From Liopterus haemorrhoidalis (Eukaryota; Arthropoda; Insecta; Coleoptera; Dytiscidae), in contig OZ020611.1 in NCBI GenBank assembly GCA_963971575.1, positions 206,006,743-206,070,742 on the forward strand: DNA of 64,000 nucleotides, written 5' to 3'. A program made the position numbers and the translations under genes. Under the pieces are notes generated by a model. That model saw nothing but the letters and a program-made list of their open reading frames with translations. It made no database searches and was not told the origin of the DNA. Position 1 is the first letter of the stretch; the number at the start of each line of letters is the position of its first letter. This document shows, piece by piece, positions 22,654 to 34,849 of the stretch.

Positions 22654-23025
22654 CCCAGCAAACATTTTTATACGGGCCAGTACTGGTAAAGCACATACTC
22701 CCCGGCATTGAAAGTAATGGGCCAGTACCCCGGTGTCCCCGTGGCCGTTACTGGCCCATTGATGTATCAGTTGCCGGCCCAGCAACGGTAAAGTGCAAAA
22801 TAATCGCATTAGTTGCAAGATTTATTTCTGATGGTTTTAAGTAAAAAGTATGAGTGAAGAAGAGTGCTTATAAAATGCTGGTAAAGTACTTCGTATATGC
22901 GGAATGCGAAATACAAATGTGAAGTACATTATTAATACTGGCGTTGCACTTACTTTTGGTGCCAGTAATTTACCAGCATAAAAGCAGTTAGCCGGCATTC
23001 GGCCGTTAGTTGAATGTTTGCTGGG
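22654..23025. mobile_element. MITE with CCCAGCAAACATT ends
   Basis: The perfect inverted ends CCCAGCAAACATT (22654) and AATGTTTGCTGGG (23013-23025) bound 372 bp. Both halves contain GCCAGTA/GGCCAGTA and CGGCC motifs in inverted relation. No clear target duplication, so superfamily is open. Confidence 0.75.
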
Positions 23026-23029
23026 AACC

Positions 23030-23800
23030 AACTTTATTCAAACACCAATTGTACATTTCGCATGATTAATACTAGGTATCAAACTCAAAGTGGTGCATAG
23101 GAAAAAAATGATTATTTTATGTATTTGCAGTTTTTAATTTAAATTTTATTGTAAGGTAGCAAATGATCCTAATTTTTAAAATTTAGTTAAATCAAAAGCT
23201 TTCGCTCTCCTTGGATGAAAGTTTTAGGTATGTATTGACTATTTTACACCTTATGATATATTTATACAAATTATACATTTATAATTATATATTATATATT
23301 TATACAAATATAAGTTAATATAAATTATCTGCAATTTAGAAACAACCTTTCCATTAGATCTATGTCATTGGTCGAAATGAAACTAACCACCCCAAAGACA
23401 GTTGGGAAGAAATATCTTAGGGTAAAATTTGAAGTTAAAACTTCACTGGAAATCGAGCTCACAACCTTATGGATACACAACATATATCTGTGTATATCCA
23501 GTAGATGGAGTTGGTTTCAATAGAAACCAATATGATTAATAATGATCGGGAGGATGAAAGTTCCATTATAGACCGGGAAACTCAGATTAGTTTTCCAGGC
23601 GATGGCAATAACTACCGAAAATACTTGAAAAATGTGACGTCATTTTAGTGGACATCTATTGCTATCATTGTTATCTATTAACTGTCATCTATAGTTGAGA
23701 GTCATTCCCATATTATACAAAATATTTGTAGACTGGTATTGTCAGTAATAATAATATATAATATAAAACAAAATTAGGCAATACACACAGCTAAGAAAGG
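23030..23800. other. Unassigned AT-rich stretch
   Basis: No coding motif or repeat partner recognised. Confidence 0.3.
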
Positions 23801-24208
23801 TAAATAGAGGAAAGTGCTCAAAACCGGACCCACATTTTGTTTTTGATTTAAAAAAAATAGAAAACAGTAAAAAATTATGTTTTAAAAGCATAATAAAAAG
23901 TAATATTTACTGTTATTACTGTATTATTAATGTTATGAACCATTTACATTTTACTTTTAGAAAATATAATTAAAAATTAGTGTAACAAAATATTATTTTC
24001 AAAAACATTACACTCTGGCGATTTGAAAAATAGTTGGCGAAATCGAACCCCTTGTAAAAATAATCAAAATAACACTAAACAAAATTAGAAAAAGGTATTA
24101 AATCAGAGAAAACATAATCTAGTTTCAGAGTATAAATATAATATAACAATTACAGGTTTTGGTTTAAAAAAAAAGATATAGAATGTATTCAAAAAAGATA
24201 CAGAAGCG

Positions 24209-24272
24209 ATTTTTGTTGCTAAACGATTTAATTCTGTTATACATCAAAATTAAATCGTTTAGCAACAAAAAT
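24209..24272. repeat. Perfect 24-bp hairpin
   Basis: 24209-24232 and 24249-24272 are exact reverse complements (arm begins ATTTTTGTTGCTAAACGATT) around a 16-nt loop. It falls at the inner end of the helix-turn-helix fragment, so one arm extends the coding frame and the other is an inverted duplication of it. A second hairpin (17-bp arms, TAAATGGTAAGGTTTAA) lies at 24469-24517. Confidence 0.9.
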
Positions 24273-24397
24273 GTACCCATCTTCTTTTTCCGAACTGCGT
24301 CAATAGCTTTAGTCATTTTAAACGGACTCCACCTTTTTCGATCAACCTTCCCCATTATTCTAAGAATAAGAGAGAATAAGGGGTCCGGTTTAGGCAA
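24260..24397 (-). pseudogene. pogo/psq-type helix-turn-helix fragment
   Basis: The minus-strand frame reads RKRWSPFKMTKAIDAVRKKK, then MGTFLLLN. This resembles the N-terminal psq/CENP-B helix-turn-helix of pogo and jerky-like transposases (Lys-x-Trp-x-x-x-x-Met-x-x-Ala-Ile-x-Ala-Val-x-x-x-x-Met). The DDE catalytic domain is missing. Start Met at 24395-24397 is plausible. Confidence 0.55.
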
Positions 24398-24687
24398 CTG
24401 AAAGGTGTCCGGTTTGCGCTACTATAGCTAACATTTTGTTAACCCAATAAACTTTTAACCAAATATCTAAATGGTAAGGTTTAATGGTAAACATTAACCT
24501 TAAACCTTACCATTTAAGAATATATATATATATTTAGGTCGACAGGCTTACCTGCCAATATCTGGGAGAAAAAACGAAAAATATAGCACAATGTAAAAAC
24601 TTTTTTCTCTGTCAAAGTACATAATGGCGGACTGATAAAAAACAAGTTAAGCGGGCGACATGTACGCTCAGCGGAGCGTACTACTAC

Positions 24688-24776
24688 TCTTCTAGCACTC
24701 TTCTAGCACTCTTCTAGCACTCTTCTAGCACTCTTCTAGCACTCTTCTAGCACTCTGCAGCGACAGAGTGCTAGAA
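24688..24776. repeat. Tandem 11-bp array closing into a hairpin
   Basis: Six exact copies of TCTTCTAGCAC fill 24688-24753. After TCTGCAGCGAC the sequence AGAGTGCTAGAAG (24764-24776) is the reverse complement of the unit, so the last repeat can fold back. Confidence 0.9.
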
Positions 24777-25142
24777 GCCTAAACTACCATTTACACTTGG
24801 GTCCGCTAAAGTTCAAGAGAATGCAGAGCCAGGAGACCGGGAATCCGCTTTAGGAGGGGGAGTCCGGTTTAGGGCACTTTCCTCTATTATTAGGAGGTTA
24901 AGGCTAAAAATGTTAACAAAACATTATTTGAAAATGTCTGATTTAGAAAGATTAAATTATACATGTAAATACCCACATTAATTTTCTTCTCGTTATTTAT
25001 ATATATAACTCTGAATAAAATTCTTATTATGACTACAAATAGAAATATATTTATATTGATGTGATAAATATTTTAACTTTTAACATATATAGCTTGTTTC
25101 TTTGGTTTAGAAAATGTATTATTTATTTTATTCTTCTAATCT

Positions 25143-25243
25143 AACATGATTTTTTTTTTTTGTAAATTATTTTGTATATTATATACAATTTGTAAATTAT
25201 GTCGTTGTAGTGTTGAGTTTGTCCCGTTTACAACGCTGCCATC

Positions 25244-25274
<31 letters not shown>

Positions 25275-25276
25275 GA
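25143..25276 (+). repeat. Probable LINE 3' tail ending in (AATA)n
   Basis: CAACGCTGCCATCTTAAATA followed by tandem AATA units (about 25245-25276) resembles the 3' ends of insect non-LTR elements. No ORF2 sequence lies upstream. Confidence 0.35.
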
Positions 25277-25324
25277 ATAACCTAGCTAAGCTCTCTGTTC
25301 GTGACAACTTAAAAATACGAACAC

Positions 25325-25375
25325 ACATTTAGTTCCGCCTAGACCAAAGAACTGACCTATAATATAGTCTGTACA
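25325..25375. mobile_element. Partial copy of the TA-flanked MITE family
   Basis: TTTAGTTCCGCCTAGACCAA followed by a TAGTCTGTAC end matches one terminus of the elements at 9264, 27110 and 51124. The other end is missing. Confidence 0.45.
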
Positions 25376-25559
25376 TAAATAAAATATTTCCAGACTTTAA
25401 CAAAGAAATTTAAAATGTTTCTTTTAATATTAAGTTTGGCCAATAATATTTTTTTATATTTATATACTATACAATATTATTAATATTTATTAGCTTTTAC
25501 ATCCATATAGCCTACTAAAACCCTTACAAATTTCTACTACTACTATTTTTTGCACCTCT

Positions 25560-26052
25560 GAAAACATCTGAGAAAAACCGTATTCACGCTATCTTATTAC
25601 TTATAATTGAAATTCAAGTTTGAAAAAGTGAGGTTGAAAGTTAAAGAGCTTTCATTTGAAAGTCTACAATAAAGTTAAATTTAAAAAATCTATGCTTTTC
25701 AACAAAAAATGCGATATTTTCCGAAAACACAATCTAATTAAAAAATCTTGTATTATTGAATACAAGAAATGTAAATACAATATTGGTCCAAATCTATCTG
25801 CATTACTTAAAATATTTAATATTTTTTGTTTACCTTTTTATAGACTATAAAATAAAATTTTACACATTTTTTTGACAAAATGATAAATACGTATTTTTTG
25901 CATGATATATTTTTCTATAAGCGGGTCAAAAAGTTGGATAGGCACGCCAAATGTCAACACTTTAGGTTTTGCCACAATTTCTACCGTCGACAGACAGATT
26001 CATGAGTGTCGGTATAAGTGTTTCTGGGTCATATCTACAAAATCCTAAAAAT
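25560..26052 (-). mobile_element. Degenerate Helentron-like copy
   Basis: Ends near 26040-26052 with CATATCTACAAAATCCTAAA, a changed version of the AGGGTTTTGTAGGTATGA terminus. It contains TAGGCACGCCAAATGTCAAC and a GACAGACAGA stub at 25988, in the order seen in copies 1 and 3. The hairpin end is not visible. Confidence 0.5.
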
Positions 26053-26699
26053 AGAAAATAAGCTTTAAAGAAAAATTAAAAAGTAGCTAATTCCTACCAT
26101 GTGACCACTTTGACACTTTTTAACTCGTTATTAATTTTAAATACTTTTGTTAAAATAAAATTTCATTTCCTTCTTTTATCTAAAAGAATTTCTAGAAACT
26201 ACAATAATAATAATTAATTAAAGAAAAGTTCAAGAAAAATAATTGCCAGCAAGATCTTTTAATTAAGAATAAACATTTTTCTAACAATCTCTCTATTTTC
26301 CTTCTAAATTACGTGGAAGTACACGTGCAGAAATATTATTCTAGATGTATGACAAAAGGGGGAAATGTTACTCCACAAATTCTGCTCTCAGCACGACAAA
26401 TTACATCTTTATAGCAACAAATGACTTCACATATTGTAATCATTAAAAAAACATTTAAAAAATCCAAATATCAATGTAATTTACATGAAAAATTCGAAGA
26501 GAACTATTCTGGTTCACATCAATATGCCTTGCTACGAATTTATTCGTATTTTTATACTAAGTTCTCTGCGAAGCAAGGAGTTACAGTGGCTTTATTAATC
26601 ACAGGGGCGACATACAACAACTGCGTTACAACCACGTTTGATTTAATAAGTCAACACTGTATTCGCGAAATAGAGTAACACACACGAGTGTGAATGCAT

Positions 26700-26920
26700 G
26701 CGTACATGCGTGCATTCACGACAACAAAAAAATAAACGACTTGAGGTAGGAGAAGCTAATTCTACCTCTCCTTAAAGAAGCACGACACTAAGAGCTCAGA
26801 TGATGCGGTGATCGAAATAAGTGACTAAAATAGTAAGACACGAGACAAATGTATATGAAACGTGCATTCGTGAATAATACCTAAACGGCAGTCGCAAACC
26901 TGAACGACAGGTGCTTTTTA
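26700..26920. repeat. Dispersed repeat E, copy 1
   Basis: Shares GAAGCACGACAC/GAAGCACGATAC, AAGACACGAGACAAATGTAT and GCATTCGTGAA with 29310-29495 in the same orientation. Noncoding. Confidence 0.6.
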
Positions 26921-27109
26921 TTCGCTTTTTCGTGCTTTTTTAGCCGCTTATATTTGAAAATAAATGCTTATAAATCCACGCTCTAATAATTAAGTATAGT
27001 ATTTTTCGAACTATAAACAATAATGTCGAAAAATCTATGGACGTATTATTTGAATATTTCTACACAAAATTATATAAATATAAAAGTTATTTATAACCCA
27101 CAATACCTA

Positions 27110-27292
27110 CAGTCTATTCCAAACGATTAGGCGGAACTAACTGGAATTTTCATTTTTGTAAGTTGTCTTTAGCTATTTTTTTATATATTGAAGTTGGCTT
27201 TTCCTGAACAAAATGATCAAAAACTTTACTCAATCGGTAAAAGTAACTAGAATTGGAAATCTAGTTCCGCCTAAACCAAAGGAACAGACTTT
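27110..27292. mobile_element. TA-flanked MITE family, short copy
   Basis: TA at 27108-27109 and 27293-27294 flanks 183 bp. Inverted ends begin CAGTCTATTCCAAACG and AAGTCTGTTCCTTTGG, both followed by the TAGGCGGAACTA block. Same family as 9264-9668. Confidence 0.75.
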
Positions 27293-27596
27293 ATATATTT
27301 AAAAAATAACATAATATTATTGTCTTATATCTATTTATCAAGCGATTACTTTTTTAATATTTTTTTCTACGATTGAAAATATCTTATTCGATTGATAAAA
27401 ATTCGCTATAAATTTTGACGTATAGATTGATCTTAATTTAATTTCAGTTTGTTAGTTTTGTATAAGAAACTCATGATCTCTGGATTTGTAGGTATCTGTA
27501 TAAATACTTCTTTTTTTTTACTAATAGTATTTAACAGATACATCAACAATACAGTTATTAATACCTGGGTACATTATTATACAATTATTGTTTTAC

Positions 27597-28294
27597 ATAG
27601 GTATATCATATATTTTGGGGTTTTGCTATAATTTTTTGGGGTTTTGGTTATATTTTGTCGTAGATTCCTATTGATTTCAAATATTGCAGAATATTTTCGA
27701 TATTTTGTATATTGTTTGACAGCGCTGTTTTCATGGTTGCGGGAATTTTGTGTTTCCTCCTTTCTTCTCCGGTTGTTCGACATTTCGTTATGATATAGTC
27801 AACGTTTAGCTCCGTATCGCAGGTCTCGCACCTGGGTGAGTCGAGTTTGTGGAATATGTACTGGTCTTGTTAGGACGATTTCTTCGCTTCTTGTTTTTCT
27901 TGAAGTCCACTGAGCTGTTGTTGCTTTTATTTTTCTTAAATGGTTTCCCTCTGTGTTCTGCTAAGCTTTATTTCATTCTTCTTGGACTGTTCTTTTGATG
28001 TAGCTTTTCATGTCATACGCTGGGACAGGGATTTGTGTGATTTCCAGGTTTGTGACATTCTTTGCAGCACTATCCGCTCTATTGTTTCCTTCTATTCCAA
28101 CATGTGACGGTATCCACAGTATTTTTACTTCTTTGCCTGATGCTATATCTTTATGCAAGTTTTCTTTAATTTCCTGTGTAATGGTGTTCTTCGTGTACAA
28201 TTTTGAGAGTTCATGGACGGCACTGAGTGAATCGGTTATTAATATATACTTCTTTTTGTTATCTGACAGTACTACTTCGGATGCATAAATACTT
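27597..28294 (-). pseudogene. Non-LTR ORF2 RNase H and C-terminal domain
   Basis: The minus strand reads SEVVLSDNKKKYILITDSLS (RNase H catalytic Asp in TDS), LYTKNTITQEI, KILWIPSHVGIEGNNRADSA (His and last catalytic Asp). After frameshifts comes SPRCETCDTELNVDYIITKC, a Cys-x-x-Cys...His/Tyr...Cys C-terminal motif, then EERRKHKIPATM and ENILQYLKSIGIYDK. This order (RNase H then Cys motif) is typical of I/Jockey-group ORF2. Stops at about 27950 and further shifts make it inactive. RT and endonuclease are absent. Confidence 0.82.
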
Positions 28295-28739
28295 TACTGA
28301 TACACTTATAAAGGAAATATTATAAAAAATAACAACATACCTTTTTTTAAAATTTTTAGGTTAGTATTTATTTATGTATCATGTTATTTGTTTATAAATT
28401 TATATCATTATTTTATCTTGTAAAAAATAAATGTAATCAAAAAGTGAAACCACAAATATTTCTTGAAGGTTGAAGTCAGCATATTGTTGATTTTAATTTA
28501 AACATAAATTTAAATTAAAAGTCAATTAAACTCAACAATTGAAGCATAACAACGAAAACCGTACAAAGACAAAGAGAGCATTAAAATCAAATCTCGGTAC
28601 GTAATATTTTCTATTTATTAGACAAATGAATTGCCAAACAACAGAATCAATTTTAATATACTCGAAATATACATTTTGCGTAGTTGTGGTAACTTAAGTC
28701 TATTACAACAGTGGTTCTTAGTCGGAGGTAGGGGTGTTC

Positions 28740-29300
28740 AGCATCGTTCAGAGTGCTTAAATTTGCAGTTGCTCGTTAAGAATGCAAGTTTGATATGGTA
28801 ACGCGATCAACCATTCAGAGCTCTAAATTTAATGCATTATACATTGTCGATTGTTGATAGTTTTCCATACTTATGGTTAGTGAGTTGTTTTAATGAGACA
28901 GACACATAAACACATGGGCTATCTCAATCTACATCGGAGAGAAAGTTCATACTGTATGCCTTTACATAACCTAACAAAATGACATCGCGTCGATTACAAC
29001 TAATATCGCCTAAAATTACAAAGACGAACAGTAAATATGATCAATTTAGGTAATTAGGTTAGGTTTAGTAAGTAAATATCTAACACAGCAGAATTAAGAA
29101 AATGATAATAGATATTAAACATTTCACGAAGCAACCGTAGTTGGTTTAAAGACACACAGATGTCACACTATTCGTAACTCGCTTATTTCTAGAGATGTAA
29201 ACGCTGCCTAAAACGTTAAAATTATCTACTAAAATTATTTACAATGCACAATGCATAGTCAACTAATTTAATGAGCTCTGAACGCAGCTTCAAGTTTATC
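28740..29300. repeat. Dispersed repeat D, copy 2
   Basis: Uninterrupted relative of 21240-22350, sharing AGCTCTAAATTTAAT and TTTTAATGAGACAGACACAT. It runs directly into repeat E copy 2. Confidence 0.55.
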
Positions 29301-29309
29301 GTAAAATGC

Positions 29310-29495
29310 ATTCTCGACAACAAAGAATAATTGAATTGAAGTAGAACAGGCTTAATTCTACTTCTGCTTAGAGAAGCACGATACCAGGAGCTCAGTGGAT
29401 GCGGAGGTCGAAATGAGCGACTAAAATACTAAGACACGAGACGAATGTATATGTAACGTACATTCGTGAACATGACCTGGGCGGCAAGGTAGAAC
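29310..29495. repeat. Dispersed repeat E, copy 2
   Basis: Relative of 26700-26920, containing AAGACACGAGACGAATGTAT. Confidence 0.6.
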
Positions 29496-29985
29496 TGAGA
29501 ACAAATATTAACAAAACACAGTCGATTCGAGTGTTATATCGTTACTGATTAAAATATAATATGGCCTTAGAATCCCCCCACTTAAATATTAAAAATTCGC
29601 ACGAGGGGCGCGAACATATGTACATTACAATTTAAAATTTATGTGCTGAAAGTAAATATTATTTAAAAATGTGTATTCAAAACAAAAGTTTTATAAATTA
29701 ATTTGAAAAAATCAAAATTCAACAAAGCATACAAAATAACAAAATATGTATTCAAAATGACAAACTTTGTTTAATTATCAGTAGGACCAAAACAAAATGG
29801 TATTTTTTCGGTAGACAAACACCAGTATGTACTGGTTTATTTAACTGTTGAATTGATCGTAAAACAAACATTTTAGTAACAAGTAGTCTGTATCAAATAA
29901 CACTCAATTTGAATAATATTTACACAGTCGATCCAACAAAAATAGCGCCGTACAAAGTGATAAAATTACACGTACAGATTTAAAA

Positions 29986-31609
29986 AATGTATGTGAAGTG
30001 TGAATTTTCACACATTTCAGGATTTTGTAGGAAGTGTAAGAAGCCAACATAATACTGGATGTCATATTTGTTCTATTAACAATGTGTTGGTGTGGTGTTC
30101 AAAACTCGGTCCTCAGCTGTTATTTTTTTTTATTATATTTTTAACTTCATAAAAAGGCACACACTATCTTAGCCATAAATACAAAAAATTCATAACATTA
30201 TTAGCCATAATTTAGCCATGAATTAAAAACATTATTTTATATTTTTTACATATACCTATTAGCCATGAATAATTAATTTTGTCAAAAACACAAATACTGC
30301 AATATATTTCAAAGACGCAATCGGATCATATATTCATCTCGTACGTTTCCAGATTAGATCCAATGTACATTATCTATAATTTTTTCAGATTTTTAGTTTA
30401 ACCCCTTTGGGTTAAAGGAGGCAACAAGTACTTTTTTAGCACATTTTTGGATAAAATCTTGTTAAAAAAACGAATTTAAAAAAACTACTTTTTGTTTCTT
30501 AATCTATGTCCTAAGAGCTTTTTTTTGATGTCACACAATTATTTTAAAAAAATGATTTTTGGGTCGACGACAAAAAAATAGACATTTTTCGAAAAACTAA
30601 TCTGATTAATAGACCGGGAGCTCATGACATTTTTGGTCTCCGATTTCATACAGCATACCTTTTGGAGGAGAGAATATTTACCCTGTGACAACAAAAAAGG
30701 GATGGTACTAAACCCCTGCACGCTTTCCGGTCATAGGGAAAATTGCATTTCCACTTGCACAAAATTTTTGTGTTTTTCTCTGACTTAATATTGCTTGCCC
30801 TTTTGTCAAAAGAAAGTTATAACAAATTTAAAGTCTTTTAATTATAGGCATGTTGTATGAAAACGCGGAAAATCATATTTTTTATTACAAGATCACATGA
30901 CCGTTTGAGCCCTTTGGGACCCTCCGAATCGCATGCATATATTTAAAAGACTTTAAATTTGTTATAACTTTCTTTTGACAAAAGGGCAAGCAATATTAAA
31001 TCAGAGAAAAGCACAAAAATTTTGTGTTTAAGTCGAAATGCAATTTTCCCTATGACCGGAAAGCGTGCAGGGGTTTAGTACCATCCCTTTTTTGTTGTCA
31101 CAGGGTAAATATTCTCTCCTCCAAAAGGCATGCTGTATGAAATCGGAGACCAAAAACTGTCATGAGCTCTCGGTCTATAAAAATTCCTGTTGAACTATTC
31201 CGGTTCCCATCAATGTTCATTCTGGAGATTTTTTTCAGGTTTTTAGATCAATCCCTCTGAGAGACAGGATGGGGGCAAAAGTTTTTTGACATATTTTTGG
31301 TAAAAATCCCGTAAAAAAATTGCTTGTTGATCCACGCATTAAGAGATTTCATTTGGTACGCCACTAAAAATTAAAAAAATATATTTATTTTTTTATTAAA
31401 TACATAATTGTTTATATTTATCTCGGGATGTGTTTTTTGGAACTCTCAGTATTTTTTCTATATGTAGCTCAAAGAAATGTATAAGCATACCAAATTTCAA
31501 CTTTCTATGTTAAGCCGTTCGGCTACAATTTCTACCGTACAGACAGACAGACACATGAGTGACGTTATAAGGATTTTTTTAGTGGTCATACCTACAAAAC
31601 CCTAAAAAT
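29986..31609 (-). mobile_element. Helentron-like element, copy 4, with foldback insertion
   Basis: The hairpin end (GTGTGAATTTTCACAC, about 29997-30012) and the opposite end (TCATACCTACAAAACCCTAA, to 31609) match copies 1-3. A short GACAGACAGACA tract lies at 31540-31551. The interior is interrupted by the foldback at 30610-31177. The internal sequence differs from copies 1-3 and resembles the copy at 265-1165. Confidence 0.7.
30610..31177. mobile_element. Foldback element with ~240-bp inverted repeats
   Basis: Left arm about 30610-30853 and right arm about 30931-31177 are inverted copies with few changes; outer ends read TAGACCGGGAGCTCATGACA and TAGACCGAGAGCTCATGACA. TAA at 30607-30609 and 31178-31180 flanks it. 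The related sequence in copies 1-3 (ATCTGATCAAAAATTCC) supplies the uninterrupted site, supporting a 3-bp TAA duplication, which would suit the Harbinger group. No transposase. Confidence 0.85.
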
Positions 31610-31714
31610 CAATTATACTAAACAATAAACTGAAGGGCTTTTTAAGTGCCCAACCCCTTGTACTGAATTCACAACCTCATAATTATATAAAAATTAGTAT
31701 TTAGCGTTCACAAC

Positions 31715-33119
31715 TAGAGATGTTAACAATTAATCGAATGATTGAAATAATAGATTATTTTGTTTCAGTTAATCGATTAACCATATGATATTTTAGGTTT
31801 CGATTAATTAATAATTAAACGATTAATTTATTACTAATCGATAATTTTATTTTATTTACAAGAAATTACTTAGTTGTATTGTTTAAACACTGGTCAGCAC
31901 TGATCGGTATATGAATCTGTTCTCTTCTTTTTAATAAAGTCTCTTGATTACTAGGCATTCAGAACAGTCGTTCTCGCCCATCTGCAGATTTTAAACTCAA
32001 CCGCTATTTCTGCACAATTAGCGAGAAAAGCCTGGCAAGTTGCAGGTCGTCTGGACACAAGCCCTTATTTCCTCAACCGTCTTTGGACAGTTCGTGACGA
32101 AATTGCCAAATTTCGACCTTCTTCGAGTTGACGTGTGAGAATAAGTTGAGGGCCAGTCAGGATCACGCGGAACATTTAGGGTAAGAAATCGGTCGTTTTG
32201 AGCACTTATGTTAATGTATTAAAATTTTTCCTTGGCGCCCCAACTCAGTACATCTGTCTAACCAGAACCGTAGCAATGGTTTTGGCGCCCTTGGCAAATA
32301 AATTAATTTAAGCTAAAATAGCACATATCGTATCGTTTATCAATTTTTTATTTTACTTTAATAGAACAGGTAAAAATATCAAAAAACAAGTGATGACCTA
32401 AAAAAAAGGTCTTCACTCCTAAAATACAAAGTGATTACCTAAAAAAAGGTCCTGGGTCTGGGCCAAATTAACGGAATAGGAGAAATATTGGAACGGTTTC
32501 GCGGCCCCTGATAGCCCAGGCACGGCGACCCAGAGCGCCTTGTGCACAATTTGGGAATCGCTGCTTTATAGCGCAATTTATTGTGTTTTTAGCTACATCC
32601 AAAACACCAGCAATATTCCAATACTGCGGCCATCTCTATATAATGGCGCAGCTCGTACAACGTTTTCGGGCCACTTTTAATTTTATTGCACAAAAAAACA
32701 CTTGTATGAGTTTAGAAATCCCTATTATGGGTAACAAATGCCATTTTAACAATGAGTTATTTGTGTTAAAACTTACTTACTTAATATGCCATATTATATA
32801 GTCTTCGTTCAAACAGGCATTTTTTATTGTTATAGCCTGTTTAATTAGTAACAAAAATATTTGTTTATGCAGACATATTATATAAACATTGTATTACCTC
32901 CCAATACTTATAGTATTCTATTAAAAGAGTATTTTTTTATCAGCCTTTAAAATACAACATTAAGACAGTTTCATTTTTATTTGTCGGTGAGCGTATATGT
33001 TTTTTTTTTATTTCATACTCGATTAATCGATTTTTTTCTACCAATTTAATCTTAAATCGATTATAACATTTCGATTTAATTAATAATAATCAATTAATTC
33101 ATTTTTAGTGCCATCTGTA
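31715..33119. mobile_element. hAT element, 1.4 kb, with 8-bp duplication
   Basis: Ends TAGAGATGTTAAC (31715) and, from the right, TACAGATGGCACT (33119) are flanked by a perfect duplication TTCACAAC (31707-31714, 33120-33127). Both near-terminal regions contain ATTAATCGATTA-like palindromes. The inside includes another hAT-type MITE relic at 32263 and further hAT-like termini near 32560. No transposase motif could be read. Confidence 0.85.
32263..32460. mobile_element. Degenerate copy of the tandem-repeat hAT MITE
   Basis: Begins CAGAACCGTAGCAATGG and TTTTGGCGCCCTTGGCAAAT as in the copies at 10807 and 40266. It contains two AAAAAGGTC units. The right terminus is missing. Nested in the hAT at 31715-33119. 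Confidence 0.55.
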
Positions 33120-33129
33120 TTCACAACGC

Positions 33130-34575
33130 TCTTAACTAATACTTGTACATATAAATTAAAATTAAGAGTTTGCCAGCTCCAAACGCTTAAGTTATTTACA
33201 ATTGACGCATGCGCAGTAAGCATTTATCTTAACCTACAAATTTCTATGAGGATACTCTTTTGTTTCTATCCATATATTTGTGTTTTCTATGAGCATATAT
33301 ATAAATTTTTCGTCTACTGCGATTCTTTTCAAAACTATGAAACACTCAAAACCTCATTAGCAAATATAAAAAGGTGTCAAATATTGATCGATAAAGTAGA
33401 AATCGATAGAAATTTATCGGTACTACGCTGCTAGTGGTTTAATTTCTTAGGTAACATTGTGAATACTATTTAATTTCCACATACAAATTAATGTTAAGAA
33501 CGAATTTAACGTTATTTTTAATTTATAATTAAAACGATGTAATGCTGTATTATATCGTCAAAGTATCAAATTACCATATCTTGAAAATGCTAAACCGAGA
33601 CAAATAAGGACCACCATTCTTTTCTCAATCTCATCAAATATCTCTCGACCATTTTGATGAGTGTACTTCATCACTCTTGATTTAACTTCCTTCGTATCTC
33701 TTGTAATATAGAAGTTAGTAATGCTTTAACAGTTCCCAAAAACACCCCGTATATCACTTTTTTGTTGAAACTATGAACATTATTTTATCCAGAAAAAAAA
33801 ATCACATTAGCATACAAAAAAAAATCAATAAAAAAGAGCAAAAAAAAGAGTATAAATTCAATAATTGCGTACAAAATCTCATTTACGTCGACGACTACTT
33901 TTCAGATTTGTGGTTTTTATTTCCAGAAAAACTTTATCCTTTGATACTTTCTTGAAATCTAAACAATTTTCTTATTTTTTTGGGAATTTGAAATCACTTT
34001 TTTAAATTTGTTTTAAAAATATATTCATGAATCCTTACTTTTACCGTCTGACAAGAAAAAAAATTACACTTAAGACCCATTTAGACATGCAAATTAAGCT
34101 CTAATCTATTTCCTAAACATTTTAATTTTTTTAAATATTTATAAAAGTTATAACAGCGATCAGATATGCTCGAAATTAGAATAAATTAAGCAGAAATTAA
34201 GATGTATAACTTAACACCCTTTTCACTCTAGAACTTTAATATAAGTGAACTTAAAGTCCATCGATGTTTAACATCGGTTTGCTTTCACACTAGATATTTC
34301 CGGTGCTGCCATTTGCTACGGTAATTTTATTCTAAAGTTAGCGGGAGGAAATTACTAGTTTTGAACTGACTGCGCAGACCCAAATTTAGAATTATTATTG
34401 AACACATATAGATATTTGAATCCATTCTACAATAAAGAATATATTACACTTGTATTAAGATACATAAGCCGTTACATTTTACTTTAATTATTGTAGCTCT
34501 GTATTGTTTAAATATATTATTCTTCTTTTTAGAGAGCCATGCTCGATACTCTGAACTGACAAATTCGTACTGAAC
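33130..34575. other. Unassigned AT-rich stretch
   Basis: The 108-codon plus-strand frame at 33108-33434 begins inside the hAT terminus and has no known motif. Nothing else recognised. Confidence 0.35.
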
Positions 34576-34578
34576 ATA

Positions 34579-34841
34579 CTCCGAGCGTAGGTTGTTTCCC
34601 CGCTTACAGTTGTGTTGTGTGCGTTGCCTGTATATAACACAATCGTCTGGGACATACAATTTATTATCGTGGAATCCGAACTACTAATTATTTTGTGGAA
34701 ATTTTACTAAGGTGGTTGTCCGATGCCTTCCGAGGGAGAAACGGTCGGAAAAATGTAAGGTATACTTCCGGTACCGGGGAATGAACCCTGGCCCGCCGCT
34801 CATTAGTCCACACATTAACTAACTAAGCCACGACCGTTCTC
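34579..34841 (-). mobile_element. tRNA-derived SINE, copy 2
   Basis: Same family as 10146-10403. On the minus strand it has TGGCTTAGTTAG near the head and GGTTCATTCCC as the B box (about 34777-34788). The body is shared (CCTTCCGAGGGAGAAACGGT) but carries a short insertion (around 34625-34660) absent from copy 1. Confidence 0.8.
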
Positions 34842-34849
34842 AATATATT

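Larger units (their letters stand above)
23803..24888 (-). mobile_element. pogo-like element with inverted ends
   Basis: The ends AATAGAGGAAAGTGCTCAAA (23803) and, from the right, AATAGAGGAAAGTGCCCTAA (24888) are inverted and continue into an ACCGGAC motif. TA can be the target duplication. ACCGGACACC/ACCGGACCCC copies also occur internally (24381-24415). A minus-strand helix-turn-helix fragment of the pogo type lies at 24260-24397. Two internal hairpins and an 11-bp array show it has been heavily rearranged. Confidence 0.65.

Noticed and set aside
24680..24776. 11-bp direct repeats as a CRISPR array
   Set aside because: There are no spacers; it is a pure tandem array in a eukaryotic transposon.
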